From Bombyx mori (Eukaryota > Arthropoda > Insecta > Lepidoptera > Bombycidae), in contig NC_085126.1 of assembly GCF_030269925.1 (NCBI RefSeq), positions 2,978,501 through 3,042,500 on the forward strand: DNA of 64,000 bases, written 5' to 3'. Below the pieces are notes generated by a model. The model was not told where the DNA came from. It saw nothing but the letters and a program-made list of their open reading frames with translations, and searched no databases. Both the position numbers and the translations under genes were made by a program. Each line of letters opens with the position of its first letter. Within the stretch, counting starts at the first letter, position 1. Shown one piece after another: positions 56,329-64,000 of this stretch.

Positions 56329-56722
56329 GTCGTCGCGGCCTAAAGGATAAGACGTCCCGTGCATTCGTATCTATCGATGCACCGGTGTTTGAATCCCGCT
56401 GGCAAGTACCAATTTTTCTAATGAAATACGTACTTAGCAAATGTTCACGATCAACTTCCACGGTGAAGGAATAGCATCGTGTAGTAAAAATCAAAGCCGA
56501 AAAATTATAATTTGCGTATTTACTGGTGGTAGGACCTCTTGTGAGTCCGCACGGGTAGGTACCACCACCCTGCCTATTTCTGTCGTGAAGCAGTAATGCG
56601 TTTCGACTTGAAGGGAGAGGCAGCCGTTGTAACCATACTGAGACCTTAGAACTTATATCTCAAGGTGGGTGGCGGCATTTACGTTGTAAATGTCTATGGG
56701 CTTCGGCAACCACATAACACCA
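56329..56722 (+). mobile_element. Bm1-type SINE, truncated at the 3' end
   Basis: The tRNA-like head starts cgtcgcggcctaaaggataa, with B box GTTTGAATCCC. The body continues to gggcttcggcaaccacataa and is cut off by the element at 56728. Confidence 0.85.
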
Positions 56723-56727
56723 CAGGC

Positions 56728-56836
56728 TGGACCGATTTCGACGAGACTTTAATTAATAGGTAGCTGATGATATAAGCAGTAACTTCAATAATAAAATTTA
56801 ATGTTTCCGAAGCGAAGCGAGGGCGGGTCGCTAGTA
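56728..56836 (+). mobile_element. Helitron-like 3'-end fragment
   Basis: Matches 1500-1690 (ccgatttcgacgagacttta, then aataggtagctgatgatata and gcgaagcgagggcgggtcgc then tagt). The 5' part was lost at the junction with the SINE. Confidence 0.65.
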
Positions 56837-57969
56837 TATATACCTATATAATCTGAATCTCGGAAATGGCTCCAACGATTTTCATAAAATTTAGTGTACA
56901 GGTTTAGGTACTACGATTTATTTTCAGAAAATGTTGTTCTATTTGTGTTTCCAATAATCAACTTTATCGATAATCAACTTAAACATAAATATATATATAT
57001 ATATATATATATTTATCCCCCAAACAATTAGACGTCCTCTGAAGAAAAAAATGCATTTAAACTGGCGTCCACCTGCTTTTGGCGTCCGCATACTGGACGC
57101 CACTTTGATGGCCAGTGGGGTTTACGTCCCATTGGTCCTGGCTAGCCGTAGGACAAATATCGATAGAAGCCAAATTATCTCTTAAATGGCTGCAATAATA
57201 TATTAAGCAGTTCGCGACGAAATCGTAACGCAGGTGTGGCACTGCTGTCGCGTGTATATTGTCAGCCGCATATCTCGGGGAGTTCCTGACTATGGATCCG
57301 CGTATTTGGCGTCCACAACTGCGACGTTGCCAGTTCGTTTGCAACATTGGATCACAATTATCACACGATATTTAATAAAAACAATATATTCGCCGTAGGT
57401 GGTATACGCGTTGCGTATCATTAGGAGCCCGAGTTTATTTAAACTTTTAAAAAGTCAGAACAAAGAAAAACGCTCAAAGGAGTCTCAAGGCCGATTTTGA
57501 TGAAAAATGCAACTGCATAATTGGATTTGAAAAATATCTATATTTCTAGCCAGGAACCGAAATCGGTGATTCTGAAAAAAAAGACAAGTCCTGTATTTTT
57601 CTTCCTTGTTACCGACACTATCGAATGGTGTAATAATACAAGTGTATCTTTTATTTCAAAATAACGAAGTTCGATTCCTGACTAGGAATATTGATATTTC
57701 GAAAATCCAATGATGTTATAGTAGTTTTCTTCAAAATCGGGCTCGAGACTCGTTTTGCGCTCATAATTTCGGATTTGGCCATCCACTTCCACTTGAAAAA
57801 TACACCTGTATAAAGTTATTTTATTTTAAACATATAGGCACTACTTGGCTCCCGAGTCGTGCCTATGTGTAGCCAGCTCAGCACCCGCTTACCGAGTGTA
57901 AATTAAAACACGATGATAAAGCTGCTAAATATGTTCAGTAAATTATTTAAATAAATGAGAAATCGAACA
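56837..57969. other. Intergenic stretch with a TA microsatellite and an unassigned frame
   Basis: (TA)n at 56990-57012. The minus-strand frame 57057-57347 (96 residues) is GC-richer than its surroundings and contains words repeated at both ends (tggcgtcc), so it may be a retroelement scrap; I do not recognise it. Confidence 0.35.
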
Positions 57970-58333
57970 CCCAATAGCTTTATACGGACGACCAATAGCT
58001 ATATACGGACGCTCAATTGGTATATACGGATGTCCAATTCAAATCTAGTGGGATAGCCAAGAGAAGTCGATTAAAAATAATTCTTCCAACTGCCAATAAT
58101 TCCCATTTGTCCCGGGAAAATCTGTGGGGACAAATGGGAATAATCCAATATGGTGCAACACGATTGGCAACAGTATTTCCACCATACAGTAAATTGTAGC
58201 CAAACAGTACTGCCTCACATACTGCCGTATTTTTATAATTAAAGTAGCCAGGTTATTGGGCGTCCGTATATAGCTATTAGGCGTCCGTATACAGCTATTA
58301 GGCGTCCGTATATAGCTATTAGGCGTCCGTATA
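57970..58333. repeat. Inverted pair of 22-bp repeat arrays around a hairpin
   Basis: Left array 57970-58039: about three units of ccaatagctatatacggacg. Right array 58253-58333: about four units in the opposite orientation (ggcgtccgtatatagctatt). Between them at 58099-58141 is a perfect 15-bp-arm hairpin (attcccatttgtccc). The layout resembles foldback elements. A lone unit-like piece lies at about 59951. Confidence 0.7.
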
Positions 58334-59640
58334 TACTTAGTCTGGCCGTAAATACTGTTACAATTAAAAATAACAAAAATATTAGATTTGAATTTGGAAT
58401 CTGTCATTTTTATATGATTGCTCATTGAGTTTTCTCATTTTGGCGCCAATACATTGTACAATATTTTGCGATATTAAAATGGAGTGGGATGATAAAGAGA
58501 ACCGAATCGCGGTGATTGCATTACACAAAGTACGTATGGAGCCAAATGCAATTTTTAAAACTCTATACGCTTGGTATTAGTAAAATGATTGTGTACCGGG
58601 CTATTAATAGGTGCAATGAGACCTCCTCTGCTTGTGACAGAAAAAGATTTGACCGTCCACGTAGTGTTCGTACGAAAAAGGTGGTCAAAGCAGTAAGGGA
58701 AAGAATTCGAAAAAATCCTGTCCGAAAGCAAAATATTTTATCTCGAGAGATGAAGACAGCACCTAGAATCATGTCGCGTATTTTAAAAGATGACTTAGGA
58801 CTTGCAGCCTATAAGAGACGTACTAGTCATTTCTTAACTGATAGTTTAAAAGAGAATAGGGTAGTAAAATCGAAACAACTACTGAAGCGGTACGCAAAGG
58901 GAGGTCATAGAAAAATTTTGTTTACGGATGAGAAAACTTTTTACAATTGAGCAACATTTTAACAAACAAAATGACCGTATTTATGCTCAAAGCTCTAAGG
59001 AAGCTTCTCAATTAGTCGAGTGCAACGTAGGCACTATCCGACTTCAGTGATGGTTTGGTGGGATATTAGCTATGAAGGAGTGACTGAGCCATACTTTTGT
59101 GAAAAAGGTATCAAAACATTGGCACAAGTGTATCAAGATACCATTCTTGAGAAGGTAGTGAAGCCCCTTAACAACACCATGTTCAATAATCAAGAATGGT
59201 CCTTCCAGCAAGACTCGGAGCCAGGTCATAAAGCTCAGTCTACGCAGTCTTGGTTGGAAACGAACGTTTTGGACTTCATCAGAGCTGAAGACTGGCCGTC
59301 GTCTAGACCCGATCTTAATCCGCTGGATTATGATTTATGGTCAGTTCTAGAGAGTACGGCTTGCTCTAAACGCCATGATAATTTGGAGTCCCTAAAACAA
59401 TCCGTAGGATTGGCTGTGCAAAATGTTCCCATGGAAAGAGTGCGTGCTACTATTGATAACTGGCGTCAACGTTTAAAGGACTGTATTGCAGCCAATGGAG
59501 ACTACTTCGAATAAGCTTTTTATACTTTAAATTGTTTTATATTTATGTATTAAACTAACACACTGTAAAAGTAATAAATGTTATTTGCCATAGATTTTTT
59601 TTGTTTTCCTTTGTAACAGTATTTATGGCCAGACTAAGTA
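58334..59640 (+). mobile_element. mariner (maT, DD37D) element with TA target duplication
   Basis: 1307 bp. The terminal inverted repeats are about 29 bp (TACTTAGTCTGGCC(g/a)TAAA then TACTGTTACAA), at 58334-58362 and 59612-59640, with TA on each side (58332-58333, 59641-59642). It carries a transposase broken by frameshifts. It inserted into the end of the right 22-bp repeat array. Confidence 0.9.
58479..59514 (+). pseudogene. maT-type mariner transposase, frameshifted
   Basis: The natural start is ATG at 58479 (MEWDDKENRIAVIALHKVRM). A frameshift near 58565 moves to the frame with LGISKMIVYRAINRCNETSS, the helix-turn-helix region, and the first catalytic Asp in KILFTDEKTFYN. Another shift occurs near 58945. 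A third, near 59022, leads to SVMVWWDISYEGVT, the second Asp in FQQDSEPGHKA, and the third in PDLNPLDYDLW. Exactly 37 residues separate the last two Asp, which defines the DD37D (maT) group. The catalytic residues survive, but the three shifts make the gene inactive. Stop at 59514. Confidence 0.88.
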
Positions 59641-60354
59641 TACCTAATATTGGTTCAGGCCATGGTAGGATACAATCCCGATTTTATCATACCTATATTT
59701 ATAGTAAACCCACAAATGAAGTTATTACGTACCTACTTGTCTTAAATTTATGAAAAAAGTAGACTAGACAAACATGTACATATTATTATTATATGCTTGT
59801 TATTCTAGCTACTACATGCGATTTTTTATGTAAAAATCTCAGAGACAGGAGCTTAATTTTCTTTATCTTATTATAAACTATTTGTGTACTTAGCTTCATC
59901 AAAATCCATTGTTACTAATACGTGTAGATAGATAAATTATATAAAATTATCGGGCATCCGTATATGTATAGATTTGACGAAATTGGTATAAATGTACAGA
60001 CAAGCAATTGTCAAAGAAAGAGAAAGTAAACATAAAACTGGCAACGCCGCACTTACAAATGTAACGACGTTCATCCTATGAGGATGCTAAATAGTCGATG
60101 CCATAGGTAAATCACGATGAATATATCCAGGACGCCTATAATGTATGACCATGGTTCGGGGTTCAAAAATGTTGCGGCACGAACGCAAGAAGAATATCGC
60201 GAAAAATAAAATTATCGGAAAATGACGTATCTCACGAAGCTGGAAATCGAAAAACTAAGCAATATTCATTAAGACATGTTAAAAAAAGCAATGGGAACTG
60301 GAGGACGTCGTAATGATGCACGACGTGCAGACGCCAAAAAGATTGTAGGATGTA
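59641..60354. other. Intergenic stretch, nothing recognised
   Basis: AT-rich with one 22-bp-array-like unit at about 59951. No gene supported. Confidence 0.35.
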
Positions 60355-60499
60355 AATATATATATATATATATATATATATTGAAAGAAATTAACAAATA
60401 TTATAATATAATATAAATAAGTAATTCGTATTAAAATATAATTTCTAAAAACACAATTTATCAAAAAAAATACCGAGCAAAGGTCGGTCATCCTCTAGT
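60355..60499 (+). mobile_element. TA microsatellite followed by a Helitron-type 3' end
   Basis: (TA)n at 60355-60381. 60400-60499 repeats the sequence of 52610-52706 and ends with CGAGCaaaGGTCG-like pairing, then gtcatcctCTAGT (60495-60499). Confidence 0.6.
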
Positions 60500-60984
60500 A
60501 ATATATAATTACAGTAAAAAACGCAATATCAAACCGTGAAAGTAATTTTAATTATTTCATTACTTATTCATGAAAGGCATCTGCGATGAAGCTATAATAT
60601 CGTTTGAGAATTATCTAAATAGCTTCCATCCAGTATGTCTTCACGTAATTACATTCAGTATGTTGTATTAAGACTCATAATTCCTTATGGCTACTCGGGG
60701 CCTTCCGTGACAAGAATGGGCTCTTCAATTCACGTCTTCAGAATATAAAACGTATGTTAGAAAACGTGTTTAAAGTACATACATACCTGTGTAGACTCAT
60801 ACGTAGTTACGATGCGAAACATTCAGGTATCATTTTACTAGTCATACGATATTCGCTGCCTCGCGTGACGCAGTACAATAGATATATTGCTTATATTACT
60901 GTATTTTTGTTTTTCCTAAAGAGTTGGGGCTTTAAGCCACGCAGGAAACTAATACGGATGATACTGGTTCTTTTTTTCCCCTTA

Positions 60985-61500
60985 CTAATCGTTGGTAGGA
61001 CGAGGGGCTATTACAAGTATGCCAGGTCTGGTAAGTGAATTCACAGGGTTCAATACGGAAGGCGTTTCTAACACTAGGATCGAAATCGCGACCTGCTCAG
61101 AAGATCCTGCGAGAATCTCTCTAAGGGGTAGTTTGCACGTCTCGTAATCGACGAGTTTGACGAAAACGGTACTTGGAGAGCTTAAAAGCATCGAAAGTAT
61201 ATCCGGAAGACCAGACAAAACATGTTTTAGGCAACGATAGTTCTGCATTGCCCCGTAGGACGGGTTGGATATGTAGTTAGCATAGACCAAGATAAGAGGG
61301 TTACCGGCGCGCGCCACTTTATCAAAGTAGCGTTCTGACGCTTTCTTTAGATACTTACGATCGATTCTAATTCAAAGACTTCGTGAATATCTACATTCCT
61401 CACATACCATGGTGCTCCGATGGATATCCTACAAGATTAGATGACCTGTAGTGAGTAGACGTGTGCACCATGGCTCTATCGAGCAATGTCACGAAAAGGA
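60985..61500 (-). mobile_element. Jockey-type LINE 3' end with decayed reverse transcriptase
   Basis: The minus strand shows GAPWYVRNVDIHEVFELESI (near 61420-61360), then KASERYFDKVARAGNPLILV in another frame, matching GAPWFVRN...SERYFDKA of the copy at 44321-44747, followed by the 3' UTR block (gatcttctgagcaggtcgcg and the rest). Frameshifted and diverged. Confidence 0.7.
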
Positions 61501-62212
61501 AGGATCCTTTCTTTGATTCCCATAGCAAACACGCAATGAATCACAAGCACTCTCCTTTATTGAGCGTGGTTAAAATTACGTCGACGTCATGTTCGGTGTA
61601 TAACAAAATATATTTGACTTCTTGGTTAATTAGCAGTGTGCAAGCTTATTAAGTTTTGTCGGGGCTTTAATGAAGTTTGCACAGCGACCGGGAGGCTTCA
61701 AATATTTGCGCACCGAATAAGGTTTCTTTTTTGTGTCGCGTTCGTGAGCCGGTGGTTTGGTTCAGTAAATAATATATTTTACTGAATTTTTTGCGGCTTT
61801 CATATTGTCTTTATATCCTTTACGCCTTTTCGAAGAATACCTCACAGTTTTCGTGGTCAAGCCCCGGATCGATCAAGGTTTGGTTCGTCGAAATTTAAGT
61901 ACTGCCCTAATCTAGCATCTATTTAGTTTTTTTTTTCTCCCATTTCTTGGCCTGCACGGTTTGTGCGTCGGCCATGCAAAAAGGTTAGGAAGTGTGTTAA
62001 TGGATTTATTTATTGATTTATTTATTTAGTTGCACCAACAAAGTGATCATCGATATAGAACATTGACAAATTAATAAGAAGTACATGAGTCATCTCAATT
62101 ATAGGTGCGATCGACAGTGCAATAGTTGACTACACCTTGAAATTAGACAAGTATAAAAATACAATGAATAATTTTAAAAAATATGTAATCCAGAATAATA
62201 CTTTTTCACTTT
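61501..62212. other. Intergenic stretch, nothing recognised
   Basis: No supported feature; T-runs only. Confidence 0.35.
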
Positions 62213-62397
62213 CTGCCCTGAAGCAGTAATGCGTTTCGGTTTGAAGGGTAGGGCAGCCGTTGTAACTATACTGAGACCTTAGAATTTGTATCTCAAGGTG
62301 TGTGGCGCATTTACATTATAGATGTCTATGGGTTCCAGTAACCACTTAACACCAGGTGGGCTGTGAGCTCGTCCACACATCTAGGCAATAAAAAAAA
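62213..62397 (+). mobile_element. Bm1-type SINE, 5'-truncated
   Basis: Starts ctgccctgaagcagtaatgc and ends ctaggcaataaaaaaa. Confidence 0.88.
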
Positions 62398-62918
62398 GTA
62401 ACAAAAGTTTTAATATCTACACTTATTAGAATAAAAATATATAAATAAGACTTGATTACATTTGAGTAATAAAAAAAAGAGTAGGTTAATTATGTCAGAT
62501 TAATCAGGCTATATTTCTGTGTATAACAATTTCTAGACTTTTGCGTTTCGTTTATCACAGAACGAACTATGAGAAGGTAACTAGATGTGGCAGTTATATT
62601 CACGATACTGTGTTATTTAAACTTGATTTTTAATCGACATGAAATGAAGGTTCTCTCACAAGTGGACGGTTTTTTTTAACAAACATTAACGCATGACTTC
62701 TTATTTCTCCGCTGTAACTAAAATTATGATAAAAAGTTATTCACAAAATAAAATACAACGTTAGTCAATTTATAATTAGTTTTCAAAGAACAAATTAAGC
62801 CTTTTGTGGCGATAGTTATAGCTATAAAACCCAAAAATGTTTGACGGTAGGCTGAATCTCGCTAATGACATTTTCAAGAAAAACTTGCATGCCCCTAGGA
62901 TCAAGTTCCGGGGAAGGG

Positions 62919-63355
62919 TTTTTTTTTATTGCTTAGATGGGTGGACGAGCTCACAGCCCACCTGGTGTTAAGTGGTTACTGGAGCCCATAGACATCTACA
63001 ATGTAAATGCGCCACCCACCTTGAGATATAAGTTCTAAGGTCTCAGTATAGTTACAACGGCTACCCCACCCTTCAAACCGAAACGCATTACTGCTTCACG
63101 GCAGAAATAGGCGGGGTGGTGGTACCTACCCGTGCGGACTCACAAGAGGTCCTACCACCAGTAATTACGCAAATTATAATTTTGCGGGTTTGATTTTTAT
63201 TACACGATGTTATTCCTTCACCGTGGAAGTCAATCATGAACATTTGTTAAGTACGTATTTCATTAGAAAAATTGGTACCCGCCTGCGGGATTCGAACACC
63301 GGTGCATCGCTACATACGAATGCACCGGACGTCTTATCCTTTAGGCCACGACGAC
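62919..63355 (-). mobile_element. tRNA-derived SINE (Bm1 type), full length
   Basis: The T-run at 62919-62928 is the tail. The body is complete. The tRNA-like head at 63285-63355 has GGATTCGAACACCGG (B box, minus strand) and ttaggccacgacgac at the 5' end. It is the best-preserved copy in the window. Confidence 0.92.
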
Positions 63356-63357
63356 GT

Positions 63358-63551
63358 GATGGGAGAGATGTGCTCCACACTAAACGCTTCACCCTCCCCC
63401 CTTTGCCTTTTCATGAGTTCTGTCTCATGAGAGGCTCGAACGTTGAGCGACAGGAGCTTTTAGTCGGTTCGACTCCGACATGCCCCGCCCGCCATCCCCA
63501 GTGGAGGGTGGGAGTCCGGCGATTTCCTCCAGACCAAAAAAAAAAATTCAT
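63358..63551 (+). mobile_element. Possible retroelement 3' end with poly(A)
   Basis: A GC-rich block (atgccccgcccgccatcccc, gtggagggtgggagtccggc, gatttcctccagacc) ends in an A-run at 63536-63547. It looks like the 3' UTR of a LINE abutting the SINE, but I cannot name the family. Confidence 0.4.
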
Positions 63552-64000
63552 GTTCCGAACAACAACAGTTGGACCGTCGGTAAATCTTTTTATTGTGAAG
63601 AAATAATAACGATTAATTCCGCATTCACCGGTAGGATGTATTGTTTGTCGCAGACATTTTTAAAACTAGTTCAATATGAATAATAATGATAAAGTTACAA
63701 AAATCAAGAAGAGTACTTCGTAATTTTTATTTTTAATTTACAGTTTTAACGCACAGAGCGCTTAGGCTGTAATAATTACAATTGAATAAGATGAATTGAA
63801 TAAGATGATAGTTAGTGTATTTTATTGTGAAATAGAATAGTTCACACTGACTTTCACATAATATTTCTACAGTATTGATTCTTAGCCACAGCACTAACCT
63901 CTGCTGTATGGTTTAATTTGTACAGAATTATGAGACAAACTAACGCTAGTAAAAGTTAAAATAAGTTATTTTAACGGAAAATAACTTATATTTTGTCATA
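63552..64000. other. AT-rich stretch, nothing recognised
   Basis: No supported feature up to the window edge. Confidence 0.35.

Noticed and set aside
57057..57347. 96-codon minus-strand frame, GC-richer than its surroundings
   Set aside because: Possibly a retroelement scrap, but I recognise no RT, RNase H or integrase motif, so I give no product.
58045..58425. 126-codon minus-strand frame with repeated RTPNSYI units
   Set aside because: The peptide repeat is the translation of the 22-bp DNA array and continues into the mariner TIR; it is not a gene.
60355..60381. TA-repeat as a possible origin or regulatory tract
   Set aside because: Plain dinucleotide microsatellite, common in this genome; nothing more can be read from it.

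Overview
The window looks like nuclear DNA of a moth, almost certainly the silkworm Bombyx mori or a very close relative. The evidence is a 30K-type low-molecular-weight lipoprotein gene (a family best known from silkworm haemolymph), about a dozen copies of a tRNA-derived SINE matching what I know as Bm1, Jockey-type LINE 3' ends, several Helitron families with the lepidopteran CTAGT-type 3' end, and AT-rich, spliced, low-density gene organisation. There are no bacterial features, CRISPR arrays or operons. Family names of repeats are from memory and tentative.

Layout. (1) 810-21958, + strand: a split gene assembled from four phase-compatible exons (810-947, 1187-1323, 19476-19701, 19815-21958). 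It encodes an N-terminal region resembling a CABIT domain (THEMIS/GAREM/serrano type) followed by a long, low-complexity, acidic/serine-rich tail. Its roughly 18-kb second intron is packed with mobile elements and contains a complete single-exon gene on the same strand (12322-12924). That gene encodes a nucleoredoxin-like/thioredoxin-fold protein that has lost the CxxC redox motif. (2) 26861-27980, - strand: a two-exon gene for the 64-residue ER membrane protein SERP1/RAMP4, easily missed because both coding exons are about 100 bp. A candidate non-coding first exon lies near 29764-29900. (3) 30-46 kb: no convincing host gene. It holds layered Helitrons, LINE 3' ends, a MITE, a CCAAT/CRE-like dyad and a GC-rich patch. 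(4) 46218-51205, + strand: a 30K lipoprotein gene. Its coding exon is 50397-51155, and a likely promoter plus 40-bp 5'UTR exon lies 4 kb upstream. The intervening intron holds a decayed transposase-like gene and a perfect 27-bp-arm hairpin. (5) 52-64 kb: mostly repeats, including a frameshifted 1.3-kb mariner (maT, DD37D) element with clean TIRs inserted into an inverted array of 22-bp repeats.

The window is most informative as a record of nested transposition. Eight insertions have target-site duplications readable by eye: 8 bp for a 1.4-kb element at 6947; 8 bp for a hAT-type element at 8736; 10 bp for a 0.9-kb element at 23453; 8 bp for a 31-bp TIR-TIR mini-element inside that one; 11 bp for an RTE-type LINE inside a Helitron; 14 bp for a second RTE-type piece; about 10 bp for a LINE inside a LINE; and TA for the mariner. 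The strongest candidate for something new is the 31-bp palindrome at 24267-24297. It consists only of the two 15-bp terminal inverted repeats of the 1.4-kb element family, yet it has a perfect 8-bp target duplication.
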